In this document: positions 8,506-17,101 of the stretch, piece after piece | Position numbering within the stretch: the stretch's first letter is position 1 | How the letters are laid out: each line of letters starts with the position of its first letter | Assembly (NCBI GenBank): GCA_030698225.1 | Contig: JAUYNR010000103.1 | Location: forward strand, 1-64,000 | From: Oxalobacteraceae bacterium | GTDB taxonomy: Bacteria; Pseudomonadota; Gammaproteobacteria; Burkholderiales; Burkholderiaceae_D | Length of the DNA stretch: 64,000 bases | Reading direction: 5' to 3' | Position numbers and translations under genes: made by a program | The notes under the pieces: model-generated | What the model was told of the DNA's origin: nothing | What the model saw: only the letters and a program-made list of their open reading frames with translations | Databases searched by the model: none

Positions 8506-9537
8506 TTAGGACTGCAATTCCGGGAAACCCGCTGTTTTCCGGATTGCACCGTTTTTTGCCATCAGCAACAGGTCCACATCCTGTAATTGCGCGGCAAGCG
8601 CGAACGCCCGGTCCGCTCCCATCACCATGAAGGCGGTCGAAAGCCCATCGGCCAGGATGCCGGTCGGCGCCGCCACCGTGACGCTGGCCAGTGCCGGCGG
8701 CGAGTCGCCGCTGGCCGGATCGAAAATGTGATGGTGGACGAAGTCTGCGCTGAAGACCGTCGCATAGTCGCCCGATGTGGCCACCTTGCGGCCATCCATT
8801 TTCACCCTGGCCGATATTCTATCGGCCTGCCTTGGATGGCCGATGCCCAGAGCCCACGCCTGACCGGCCGAGTTGCTGCCGATCGCGCCGAACTCGCCGG
8901 TATCCAGCAGCGCATGCCGGACGCCTCTTGCCCGCAAAGCCGCGAGCGCCAGATCGACCGCATACCCTTGCGCCAGCCCATTGAGCGTAATCGCCATGCC
9001 CGCCGTGCGCAAGCGCACCTGCTGCCGGTGCACCGCAAGTTGGCGCCAGCCGACCAGCGACTTGGCGGCGGCGATTTGCCCTGGTGCCGGCAGCCCGCCC
9101 CTGGAGCGGGCTGCGCTGAATGCGCGCCACAGCGGTTGCACCGTGATGTCGAAGGCACCCGCGGTCAGCTTCGAGAGTTGCTGCGCGAACGACAGCACGT
9201 ACAGCAGATAGCGATCCGGCGCATCCACGCTGCCGTGCCGATTCAACTGGAAAACCTGGCTGCGCTCCTGATACAGGCTCATCAGTGCATCGATCTTCCT
9301 GACCTCGCGCAAGGCGTCCTGAATCGCAGCTTGGGCGGACAGTGCATCGTGATGCAGCACCTTGATGCTTACCGTGGTGCCGAAAGCCAGGTCCGAACCC
9401 GTATACAGCGCCAGTCCTGGGCTCGACTGTGAAGAACCCGGCAGCTGATTGGGCGGGAAAGCGACACTCGCCATGCCAGCCAAACCCGCCAGCGCGCCCA
9501 GACCGAGGGACGCCGATACCAATGTGCGTCGCCGCAT
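8506..9537 (-). CDS. apbE: ApbE-family FAD:protein FMN transferase
   Basis: 343 aa. ApbE enzymes attach FMN from FAD through a phosphoester bond to a Ser/Thr of exported flavoproteins. An N-terminal Tat-like segment (MRRRTLVSASLGLGALAGLAG) suggests a periplasmic location. Conserved features include MGT-like FGTTVSIKV, SLYQERSQVFQLN, GAFDITVQPLW, LNGLAQGYAVD and LLDTGEFGAIG. AAGGAAA precedes the ATG. It begins 10 bases after the nosR-like gene ends, and that protein has a likely FMN attachment site, so the two are enzyme and substrate by inference. Confidence 0.92.
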   Translation of the reverse strand: MRRRTLVSASLGLGALAGLAGMASVAFPPNQLPGSSQSSPGLALYTGSDLAFGTTVSIKVLHHDALSAQAAIQDALREVRKIDALMSLYQERSQVFQLNRHGSVDAPDRYLLYVLSFAQQLSKLTAGAFDITVQPLWRAFSAARSRGGLPAPGQIAAAKSLVGWRQLAVHRQQVRLRTAGMAITLNGLAQGYAVDLALAALRARGVRHALLDTGEFGAIGSNSAGQAWALGIGHPRQADRISARVKMDGRKVATSGDYATVFSADFVHHHIFDPASGDSPPALASVTVAAPTGILADGLSTAFMVMGADRAFALAAQLQDVDLLLMAKNGAIRKTAGFPELQS

Positions 9538-9547
9538 CGCAATTTCC

Positions 9548-11737
9548 TTAGGTTATCAAATCGCTTGCCAAGCCAGTAGTCAAGTCCCGGATTGGAATCA
9601 CTCTGGCACGCTTCTTTTCCAGCATCAGCGGCGCGCATCTTTCATCGCTGGCATGAATCAGCACGCATTCCATACACTGGAAGCATTCGTCGTAGTCGAT
9701 CTTCCCGGCCGGCGCGATGGCCTGGTATGCGCATTGATGACGGCAAGTCTGGCATGGCGTTCCGCACTCCTTGCGACGCGGGATCCAGTCCAGCATGCGC
9801 AAGCGTCCCAGCACGGCAAGGCCGGCACCGAACGGGCACAGGAAACGGCAGAAAAACTTGTAGACAAACATGCCGGCGACCAGCAAGCCCAGCGCATACG
9901 CGACAAATGGCCAGGAGCGCACGAAATTGAGGGTGATGGCGGTCTTGAACGGCTCCAACTCCACCAGCTTGTCGGTGATGCTGGATGCAAAAAACGTGCT
10001 GCCCAGAATCCCCGCCAGCAACAGGTATTTGATCCGCTTCAGCCGGCTATCGGTTATCGGCTTCAGCCTGACCTGCGGGACCTTCAGCAGCGTGCCAAGT
10101 TTGGCGGTAAATTCCTGCAGCGCACCGAAAGGGCAGAGCCAGCCACAGAATGTCCCGCGACCCCAGATCACCAGCGAGACGCAGACGAACGCCGACAAAA
10201 TCACCGTCATCGGGTCGTACAGGAAGAAACTCAGGCTGCGTCCGGCAATCAGCGCCTGCAGCACGCCGGTAAAGTTGACGATCGACAACTGGCCCTGCGC
10301 ATACCAGCCGATGAAAAACAGTGTAAACAGCAAGTACAGGTTTCTGAATACGGCGAAACGGCGCTGCTGCGCGACCAGTTTTTTTTGCAGGGTCAATGCC
10401 AGCGACAGCAGCGCCAGGGCTGTCACCAGCACCGCGATGTCGCCCTGCCGGTCACGCCAAATCCCGCCCCAGGATTTGTTGTCGCTCTCCGGCACCGTAT
10501 AAAAGCGTGCGGGAAGCTTGAAACTGAAGCTGAAATCACGGCTGATTTTCTCCGGATAAATCATCCCCTTATAGCGCGTCACCGGCAGCACGAAATCGAG
10601 CGGCCTGGATGGATCCAGTCCGGCTTGGCTGATGATTCTGAAAACGCTGACGGACTCCATATCCAGAGCCGCGCCCTGATCCGATTTCAACGCAAGATCC
10701 AGGTTCAAGTCGCGCATTTCGATCGGCAGCCGATCCTGCTTCAGCGCAATCCGGTCCGGCGTGGAGCCGCGTATGAAGTCGTCGCCGATGATGCTGTAGC
10801 GCCCTTTCGACATCACCAGAATGGCGTGATCGCCCGGCTCCAGCCGGCCCTGCAGCCTGTTCCATGCGGTCTCGCGCAACAAATTGCGGCCGATGCTCGG
10901 CACCGACACATAGGCGATGTATAGCTCGATGAACGGATCCTGCGGATGCGCAATCGCGTCTGCATCGAGTCCGCTGCCGTTGCTGCCGATGAATTTTTTT
11001 TCGACCTCGGCATTGCGCAGCAGCAGATGCTTGATCAGGCCGGCATCGATCAGATCCCTGACCGTGTGCGGTTCAGAAACATCCGGCTTGATCCGCGCGA
11101 TCAACTCCGGGTCGCGGCCTTCGGCAAAACCGAGCTTCTTGCGCGCCACCTTGAGTGCGGCTGACAGGATGCTTTGATTGATGATGCGCACCGATGCGGT
11201 GGCCTTCGAGACGCCGTCCAGTTGGGCGGTTTCAGCGGAAGTATTTTTTGCGGCGTTGGAGCCGGTCAATATCCTGATGCTTTGCTTGAGCGACAGGCTG
11301 GTGTATTGGCCGACGAAAGAATGCAGCGGAGCTTCGCCCAAGCCATCGAGAAATACCGGCTCATGTTGCGAGAGGACCCTGACATCCAGAAAATTGCCTG
11401 TGGTATCGAGCGCTATCAATAAATTGATCGGCACCCCGGAAAAACCCGGAATCGGCGCCAGATCGATCGATTCGAAAGCATAGCCGACCAAACGGTTTTC
11501 GGTTGCATCCTGCTGGAAGATCGGCCACACCGGTAGCGCCGTATCCTTTTCGCCGACGACATACGGCAGCGGATATATTTTTACCATTTGGTCGCGCGTC
11601 ATGACGCCGGCCAGCGCGGCCGAAGCGCTCAACAGGCACGACAGGCAGCACAGGAATCGCCACAGCAGCGCAACCGAGGGGCAACGGAAACTCGTGTTCA
11701 TCGAGCACGCAACGACAGGATGAATCTGGATTTTCAT
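9548..11737 (-). CDS. NosR/NirI-like flavin and iron-sulfur membrane protein
   Basis: 729 aa from ATG 11737 (ATTCAGG upstream); the frame stays open to 12037, but that extension has no protein character. After a signal segment comes a periplasmic FMN-binding domain (GVSKATASVRI resembles the S/T-GAT-x-S/T flavinylation site). Several membrane helices follow, with CGWLCPFGAL and CRFLCPFGAG motifs, then two 4Fe-4S clusters (CGTPCQTCRHQC and CFQCMEC). Such proteins move electrons across the membrane between the quinol pool and periplasmic partners. NosR serves N2O reductase, but no nos genes are here; the context is PQQ and cytochrome genes. A sigma54-like site precedes it. Confidence 0.88.
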   Translation of the reverse strand: MKIQIHPVVACSMNTSFRCPSVALLWRFLCCLSCLLSASAALAGVMTRDQMVKIYPLPYVVGEKDTALPVWPIFQQDATENRLVGYAFESIDLAPIPGFSGVPINLLIALDTTGNFLDVRVLSQHEPVFLDGLGEAPLHSFVGQYTSLSLKQSIRILTGSNAAKNTSAETAQLDGVSKATASVRIINQSILSAALKVARKKLGFAEGRDPELIARIKPDVSEPHTVRDLIDAGLIKHLLLRNAEVEKKFIGSNGSGLDADAIAHPQDPFIELYIAYVSVPSIGRNLLRETAWNRLQGRLEPGDHAILVMSKGRYSIIGDDFIRGSTPDRIALKQDRLPIEMRDLNLDLALKSDQGAALDMESVSVFRIISQAGLDPSRPLDFVLPVTRYKGMIYPEKISRDFSFSFKLPARFYTVPESDNKSWGGIWRDRQGDIAVLVTALALLSLALTLQKKLVAQQRRFAVFRNLYLLFTLFFIGWYAQGQLSIVNFTGVLQALIAGRSLSFFLYDPMTVILSAFVCVSLVIWGRGTFCGWLCPFGALQEFTAKLGTLLKVPQVRLKPITDSRLKRIKYLLLAGILGSTFFASSITDKLVELEPFKTAITLNFVRSWPFVAYALGLLVAGMFVYKFFCRFLCPFGAGLAVLGRLRMLDWIPRRKECGTPCQTCRHQCAYQAIAPAGKIDYDECFQCMECVLIHASDERCAPLMLEKKRARVIPIRDLTTGLASDLIT

Positions 11738-11794
11738 GCGCACGCCTGAATGAATAATGTTCCGCTGATTTTTCCCGTTCAAGTTGATATACAT

Positions 11795-11810
11795 CGCATG
11801 ATCTGTGCCA
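11795..11810 (-). promoter_or_regulatory. Candidate sigma54 promoter of nosR-like/apbE
   Basis: On the minus strand TGGCAC-N5-ATGCG gives a perfect -24 half (TGGCAC) and a GC at the right 10-base spacing for -12, though -12 is ATGC rather than TTGC. It lies 57 bases upstream of the preferred start codon. Confidence 0.55.
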
Positions 11811-11985
11811 ATACGGTCTTCGGGCAATCGCGATGCGGTGTGGTCTAACCGTAGCCGTTCCGGCTTACGCCTTACTGCCGACCTGTCATGCAATGGAACA
11901 GCAGTTCCAGATTGGAGCAGTCGGCTTCCTGCGCAGCAGGGTTCGCACGATTGCCGGTCCGACGTGACTTGATGCGGGTACAGGA

Positions 11986-12001
11986 TGGTCTGCATTTTGC
12001 T
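11986..12001 (+). promoter_or_regulatory. Candidate sigma54 promoter of the Cache-domain gene
   Basis: TGGTCT-N5-TTGCT has a perfect -12 half and the invariant GG at -24 with correct spacing; the three bases after TGG differ from CAC. It lies 78 bases before the start codon of the downstream gene. Confidence 0.45.
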
Positions 12002-12079
12002 AGTTTCCTTCTGGCACCTTGGCAATCCAACACTCATTCCGGCATCGAATGGGCTTTAATTTCTGACCTGGAGTACATC

Positions 12080-12970
12080 ATGAAACGCAATCGCTTGGGC
12101 TTGCTCACTCTGGCCGTAGTTTCGGCCCTGATCGCAGTACCGGTAGCCAACGCCGCCGAAGATACCGCAACGAAAACCATGGGTGCGATCGAGCGCTCCG
12201 AGGCCAAACGCGCCACCGCACTGCTGGATCGCGCGGCTGACTACCTGCAGAAAAATGGTCCCGAAAAGTCGTTCGCCGCCTTCAACGATCCCAAGGGTGC
12301 TTTCGTCAACGGCGCTTACTATGTTTTTGCGGTGGGAACCGATGGCTTCATGCACGCCAACGGCGGCTCAATGATCGGGCTGGTAGGCAAGAATCAGATT
12401 GACCTGCGCGATGCGGCCGGCAAGCCCTTGATTGCCGACTTGCTGATGCAGGCCAAACAGAATCCAAGCGGCGCGATTGAATACCGCTGGCTGAACCGAG
12501 TCAGCAATCATGTCGAAAACAAGGTCAGCTTATACCGCAAGGTCGGCAACACTATCGTCTGTGTCGGTTATTACACGCCGCGCGCCTCGGTTGAAGAAGC
12601 GCAGGACTTGCTCGACAAGGCAGTGGCGCTCCTGAAAAAATCCGATGCGAATACCGCATTCACGGCATTCAACAACCCGCAGGGCGGTTTCACGCACAAC
12701 GACCAGTATGTATTCGTGATCGGTATCGACGACGGCAAATACCGCGCATCGGGTGCATCGCCGCAGCTCACCGGCATGGACGTACGGGGCTTGCGCGATG
12801 CCGCCGGCAAAGCGCTGGTCGACGAAATGATCGTATTGGCAAAACAGAAGGGCAGTGGCAGCGTCGATTACGTGTGGCGCAATCCGGTTACCAACGCGGT
12901 TGAGAAGAAGCATTCCCTGATCCAGCGGGTTGACAACCTATTAGTGGGCGTCGGTTATTACACCAAATAG
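12080..12970 (+). CDS. Periplasmic protein with two single-Cache domains
   Basis: 296 aa from ATG 12080 (TGGAG 7 bases upstream). A signal peptide ends at ANA-AED near residue 29. The mature protein is two tandem copies of one fold: FAAFNDPKGAFVNGAYYVFAVGTDG in the first half matches FTAFNNPQGGFTHNDQYVFVIGIDDG in the second, and each ends with VG(Y)YT. These are single Cache (sCache_2-like) ligand-binding domains, normally the sensing part of chemoreceptors or kinases, but here there is no membrane or signalling domain. It is divergent from the nosR-like gene. A role as periplasmic ligand binder or partner of the NosR-like protein is inference. Confidence 0.8.
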   Translation: MKRNRLGLLTLAVVSALIAVPVANAAEDTATKTMGAIERSEAKRATALLDRAADYLQKNGPEKSFAAFNDPKGAFVNGAYYVFAVGTDGFMHANGGSMIGLVGKNQIDLRDAAGKPLIADLLMQAKQNPSGAIEYRWLNRVSNHVENKVSLYRKVGNTIVCVGYYTPRASVEEAQDLLDKAVALLKKSDANTAFTAFNNPQGGFTHNDQYVFVIGIDDGKYRASGASPQLTGMDVRGLRDAAGKALVDEMIVLAKQKGSGSVDYVWRNPVTNAVEKKHSLIQRVDNLLVGVGYYTK

Positions 12971-13002
12971 CGCTGTTTGTATTTGTAGACGGATCAAAAT
13001 AA

Positions 13003-13027
13003 AAGCCATCCCGCGGGATGGCTTTTT
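13003..13027 (+). terminator. Rho-independent terminator after the Cache gene
   Basis: AAGCCATCCCGC / GCGGGATGGCTT forms a strong stem followed by a T-run (CTTTTT). It lies 33 bases after the stop codon of the Cache-domain gene. Confidence 0.85.
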
Positions 13028-13042
13028 GCAGTTAGTTGCGCC

Positions 13043-13153
13043 TAACGTGAAACTCGCGTAGCGACTCACTTTCCTCCCCCTCCCGCGTGCGGGAGAGGGG
13101 TTGGGAGAGAGGGCGGTCATGGCGCCTTCATGCCTTAAAAGCGGCATTATCGC
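13043..13153. repeat. Extended REP-like element, type 1 (about 110 bp)
   Basis: The core is CCTCCCGCG-TGCGGGAGAGGGG with a GGGAGAGAGGGCGG tail. Unlike the bare hairpins, it has conserved flanks: AACGT...CGCGTAGCGACTCACTT on the left and CATGGCG..TTCATG...GGCATT on the right. The stretch at 35455-35564 matches it over the whole length. It sits between the convergent Cache gene and porin gene. Confidence 0.7.
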
Positions 13154-13161
13154 TATTGACG

Positions 13162-14202
13162 TTAGAACGAGTGCTTGATACCGACGTTGAGCAGGCTGGT
13201 GTTGGTATCGGCCAGAGTGCCGCCGGCCACCACGGTAGTCAACAGGGTAGAGCCTGTATCCGCCCTGGCATAGGCTAATTGGCCATACAGCGTGGTGCGT
13301 TTGGACAATGCATATTCATCGCTCAGAATAAGCGTCGTTGTTTTGTCTTCGCTGTTGTTTTTATCCTTGCCGAAATAAACCGCTGCGATGACGGTGTTGT
13401 TGGACGCCGTTTTCCAGTCGACGCCGAGGCCAAACACATTTACTTTGCTGGTCTCAACCAGCGCTGCATCCCTGTTGTCACCGCGCAGGAAGTTGACTTT
13501 TCCGGTGAAAGCACCGGCCGTGTAACCGGCGCCGACCGTGTATATGCGGCTCATCCGGTCCGAAGTGTCGGGCGCATTGGTTTGTTGATAGGCAGCCGAC
13601 AATGAAACCGGGCCGGCGTATGTCGCGCCCAGCGAGTACACCGCGCCGAGGTCTTCGGACACGCTGTAGCCGGCCGCGATACCTACCGGGCCTACCTTGT
13701 TGCTATACGAGATTGCGTTTTGCAGGAATACGCCGACATCGTTGTTGCCGTTATTGCCTGCGGTGAGCGCGCCGGAGTTATAAGCCCACGAATACAGGCC
13801 GGAGAGGTTTTCGCGCAGACCGCGCGGATCGGTCGCAGCAAAAGCCAGGATTGCCGGGCTGTACTGGTTACCTACAGTGACAGTACCAAAACCGCCGGAC
13901 AGACCGACGTTCGATTGGCGACGGAACAGACGCGGGTTCGATACGCCGGTATCGGCATCGAAATGGCCTTCAAGACTGAAGTTTGCCTTCAGGCCGTCGC
14001 CCAGATCTTCGGTGCCGCGAAAGCCCCAGACGCTGGGCGTGATGCCGCCGTTAGCCATCGTGGTCGAAGGAGTTCCGTCTGGCGCATGGTTGCGCGTCAA
14101 CACGCCGACGTCCAGATTGCCATAAACCGTCACAGCACTTTGTGCAGCAGCCATGCCTGAAACCAGTGCCAAAGCGGCACCTGCAATCAATTTTAATTTC
14201 AT
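13162..14202 (-). CDS. General porin (Gram-negative porin family)
   Basis: 346 aa. It starts MKLKLIAGAALALVSGMAAAQSAVTVYG, a signal peptide cut at AAA-QS, followed by the first strand of a 16-stranded trimeric porin. Family signs include GFRGTEDLGDGLKANFSLEGHFDADTG and an end of LLNVGIKHSF with terminal Phe for BAM recognition. It allows passive diffusion of small solutes. It is more divergent from the three tandem porins at 59913-63517 than those are from each other. Its own promoter must lie in the 470-base gap upstream. Confidence 0.93.
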   Translation of the reverse strand: MKLKLIAGAALALVSGMAAAQSAVTVYGNLDVGVLTRNHAPDGTPSTTMANGGITPSVWGFRGTEDLGDGLKANFSLEGHFDADTGVSNPRLFRRQSNVGLSGGFGTVTVGNQYSPAILAFAATDPRGLRENLSGLYSWAYNSGALTAGNNGNNDVGVFLQNAISYSNKVGPVGIAAGYSVSEDLGAVYSLGATYAGPVSLSAAYQQTNAPDTSDRMSRIYTVGAGYTAGAFTGKVNFLRGDNRDAALVETSKVNVFGLGVDWKTASNNTVIAAVYFGKDKNNSEDKTTTLILSDEYALSKRTTLYGQLAYARADTGSTLLTTVVAGGTLADTNTSLLNVGIKHSF

Positions 14203-14672
14203 TTAATGCTCCGATATTGTTTGATTAAATCGCTACCGATTTTCCGGGCAACTGCCTATCGCCCGGAAATAGATGGAAATGGTCAAGGTCTCCACTAACG
14301 TTCTTGGTATCGTTGTATGCATCGACCGATCGATGCACGACGCAATTGGCAAAATTCATGCCTGATGGCAAAACAGTGGTTTTAGCCGGGGCCGGAATGA
14401 ACGGGACTGCGCCGCCTGTACAAAATCGGATCACTTCGGAAAAATTCTGTGCAGTTTTCGAACGCTTCGGGAACTGCCGCGCGGATTCGATTTGGAAATA
14501 GAATTTTCCACCAGGGAAACCTTGGCAGGTATATTGCTTACAGTTCGTTGCGGTTTATTGCCTAACAGATATTCACCGGTGGATATCAGAAGGCACAGAA
14601 TCGCAATTCCAACCAGAGACCAGCATGACGCCGGACTGTCCGGGCGCATGCACACAACCACAGAGAAAAACC
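14203..14672. other. Gene-free gap between porin and pqqU
   Basis: A 470-bp divergent gap. No ORF with a ribosome binding site and no strong hairpin or repeat copy is seen. It must carry the promoters for the porin and the TonB receptor, but I could not pick either with confidence. Confidence 0.5.
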
Positions 14673-16799
14673 ATGCCACCGTTTAATCATCCCTTGCGCC
14701 GCCCGCTGCGCCTGACCCTGCTGGCTGCCGTTGCAGCATCCTTTGCACCGCTTGCCGCTGGCGCCGACAGCAGTGCCGAAGCCCCTGCCGCCGCAGTCAG
14801 GGCGCTGGACCCCGTCGTGGTAACCGGCAGCCGGTTCGAACATTCCAGTTTCGACCTGCCGGCCTCGGTCGACGTGCTGGAGCGGGAACGGATCACTGCC
14901 GGCCAGGCCCGGGTCAATGCGTCCGAAGCGCTGGTGGCGGTACCGGGGCTGGTGGTGCAGAACCGGCAGAATTACGCGCAAGACTTGCAGATATCCTCGC
15001 GCGGCTTCGGCGCCCGTTCCGCTTTCGGCGTGCGCGGCGTCAAGCTGATCGCCGATGGCATCCCGGCCAGCATGCCGGACGGCCAAGGCCAGGCCGCCAC
15101 CTTCAACCTCGACATGGCCGAGCGCATCGAAGTATTGCGCGGCCCGTTCTCCGCCATTTACGGCAACCACGCGGGCGGCGTGATCCAGCTGTTCACGCGC
15201 GACGGCCAAGGCGCGCCGTCGGTCGAGGCCAGCGTGCTGGGCGGCAGCGACGGCAGCTGGAAAACCGATCTGAGCGCCCAGGGCAAGCCGGGCGCGGTCG
15301 GCTATGTGCTGGATGCGTCGCGCTTTCACACCGACGGCTTTCGCGACCATAGCGCCGCCACCCGCGACCAGGCATTCGCCAAGATCACCACCGCGCCCGA
15401 TGCCGACAGCCGTCTGACGCTGGTGGCCAACGGCTTGCGCCAGCACGACACGCAAGACCCGCTGGGCGTGACCTTTGACACGTTCCGGCGCGACCCGCGC
15501 GCGGTGGACCCGGTCGCGATCAATTTCAATACGCGCAAGAGCATCGACCATCAGCAGATAGGCGCGACCTACGAGCGGCGCTTCGGCAGCGACAACCTGC
15601 AGCTGAGCGCGTATGCGGGCAACCGAAAGGTTATCCAATACTTGGCGATCCCCTTCAATGGCTTGCCGATCATCCGAGGCTCCGGCGGCGTGATCGACTT
15701 CGACCGCAATTTCGCCGGCGTCGATGCCCACTGGACCGATGTGCGCCAACTGGCGGGCGGCAGCCTGAGCACCACCGCCGGCATCGACTATGGCCGCTCC
15801 AGAGACGATCGACAGGGCTATGAAAACAACTTCGGTACCAAATCGACATTGCGGCGCAATGAGCTTGACACCGTCACCAGCCTCGACCCGTATCTGCAGA
15901 CCGAATGGCAGGGCGGCAACTGGGGGCTTACCGCCGGGATCCGTCGCAGTCGCGTAAATTTCAAGGTGGATGACCGCTTCGATACGGGCGACTCGCGAAA
16001 TCCTAACGACAGCGGCAGCGTCAGCTACAGCCGCACCACGCCGGTGCTGGGGCTAGTCTACAAGGTCACGCCGGCGCTGAACCTGTATGCGAGTGCCGCG
16101 AAGGGCTTCGAAGCGCCGACGCTGAACGAGTTGTTCTATTCCCCCAATGGGGGCGGCTTCAATTTCAACCTGAAATCGGCCCGCAGCACCCATCTGGAAC
16201 TGGGAGCCAAGGCATTGCTGGGCAGCGATACGCGCGTCAATCTAGCATTGTTTCAGGCCCGTACCGACGATGAACTGGTGGTCGATCCCTCCAGCGCCCA
16301 AGGACGCACCAGTTTCAGGAACGCGACCAAAACATTGCGACAGGGCATTGAACTGTCGCTCGATACCGCATGGCGACGCGGCTTTTCCGGCCGGTTGGCA
16401 GCAACCGCGCTGCGTGCGGTCTACGACCAGGCTTTTGATGATGTGCAAGCAGGCAAACGGTTGCCAGGAATCCCGCGCGCGACGCTGTACGGCGAACTGG
16501 CATGGAAGGATGCGCCATCCGGCCTGAGCGCGGCGATCGAAGGCATAGCCAACAGCAAGGTGTATGTCGAGGACAGCAATACCGGAACCCCGGCCCCCGG
16601 CTATGCGGTGGCGAACCTGCGGTTCGGTGCCGAGCAGCAGTTAGGCGTCTGGCGCCTGAAGCAATTCGTGCGCGTCAACAACCTGCTCGACCGCAATTAC
16701 ATCGGCTCGGTGATCGTCGGCGACAGGAACGGGCGTTTCTACGAGCCGGCGCCGGGCCGCAACTGGATGCTCGGAGCAAGCGCGCAATACGTGTTTTAG
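14673..16799 (+). CDS. pqqU: TonB-dependent outer-membrane receptor, PqqU/YncD homologue (PQQ uptake)
   Basis: 708 aa from ATG 14673. After a signal peptide (LAAVAASFAPLAAGA) comes the TonB-box/plug region PVVVTGSRF, then the 22-strand barrel ending in Phe. From memory it matches E. coli YncD (renamed PqqU, the high-affinity PQQ receptor) along much of its length: VQNRQNYAQDLQISSRGFG, IPASMPDGQGQ, EVLRGPFSAIYGNHAGGV, DDELVVDPSS, and the ending IGSVIVGDRNGRFYEPAPGRN. Such close agreement in signature stretches supports the same substrate. The genome also has a full PQQ synthesis operon 11 kb away. Confidence 0.85.
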   Translation: MPPFNHPLRRPLRLTLLAAVAASFAPLAAGADSSAEAPAAAVRALDPVVVTGSRFEHSSFDLPASVDVLERERITAGQARVNASEALVAVPGLVVQNRQNYAQDLQISSRGFGARSAFGVRGVKLIADGIPASMPDGQGQAATFNLDMAERIEVLRGPFSAIYGNHAGGVIQLFTRDGQGAPSVEASVLGGSDGSWKTDLSAQGKPGAVGYVLDASRFHTDGFRDHSAATRDQAFAKITTAPDADSRLTLVANGLRQHDTQDPLGVTFDTFRRDPRAVDPVAINFNTRKSIDHQQIGATYERRFGSDNLQLSAYAGNRKVIQYLAIPFNGLPIIRGSGGVIDFDRNFAGVDAHWTDVRQLAGGSLSTTAGIDYGRSRDDRQGYENNFGTKSTLRRNELDTVTSLDPYLQTEWQGGNWGLTAGIRRSRVNFKVDDRFDTGDSRNPNDSGSVSYSRTTPVLGLVYKVTPALNLYASAAKGFEAPTLNELFYSPNGGGFNFNLKSARSTHLELGAKALLGSDTRVNLALFQARTDDELVVDPSSAQGRTSFRNATKTLRQGIELSLDTAWRRGFSGRLAATALRAVYDQAFDDVQAGKRLPGIPRATLYGELAWKDAPSGLSAAIEGIANSKVYVEDSNTGTPAPGYAVANLRFGAEQQLGVWRLKQFVRVNNLLDRNYIGSVIVGDRNGRFYEPAPGRNWMLGASAQYVF

Positions 16800-16804
16800 G
16801 AAGC

Positions 16805-16846
16805 GCGGGCACTGAATATACTGTTGCATGTATATTCAGTGCCCGC
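16805..16846 (+). terminator. Long perfect inverted repeat after pqqU
   Basis: A perfect 17-bp inverted repeat (GCGGGCACTGAATATAC and its complement) around an 8-base loop lies 5 bases after the pqqU stop codon. It can act as a terminator, though no T-run follows. It overlaps the left part of copy B of the 71-bp element. Confidence 0.6.
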
Positions 16847-16888
16847 ACAGGATTATTGCGGCAGCACACTAGTTTACAGGCATACCCC
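16817..16888 (+). repeat. 71-bp AT-rich dispersed element, copy B
   Basis: 72 bp with TATACT at the left end, TGTATATTC near position 13, ATTGCGG, TTTACAGG and ATACCCC at the right end. Closest to copies C and F. Lies in the 302-base gap between pqqU and the hemerythrin gene; nothing else is recognisable in that gap. Confidence 0.65.
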
Positions 16889-17101
16889 ATCATAAAACAT
16901 CAACAAAAGGAGCAACCGCAGGCTTGGCGGTGGATTGCTGCGGTGCGAGCGACCAGCAGGGCGCCGGATCATCAGTCGGTGCCAGGCGAACATCCGGCAA
17001 GCGATATGGCAGATTTAATGCTGCCTGCTTGATTGCCCTACTTGTCCTTCTCGCCGGTACGGAGTAGTTTTGCCAATATGATTTTAAAAGGATGGCGATT
17101 C

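Larger units (their letters stand above)
11738..12079. other. Divergent promoter region of nosR-like and Cache genes
   Basis: A 342-bp gap between divergent genes. It contains a sigma54-type site facing each way (11795-11810 on the minus strand, 11986-12001 on the plus strand). No separate gene is supported; the open frames through it are extensions of the two flanking genes. Confidence 0.6.

Noticed and set aside
11738-12037. 100-codon N-terminal extension of the nosR-like protein
   Set aside because: It runs across the promoter region and has no protein character; the start at 11737 is followed by a signal segment.
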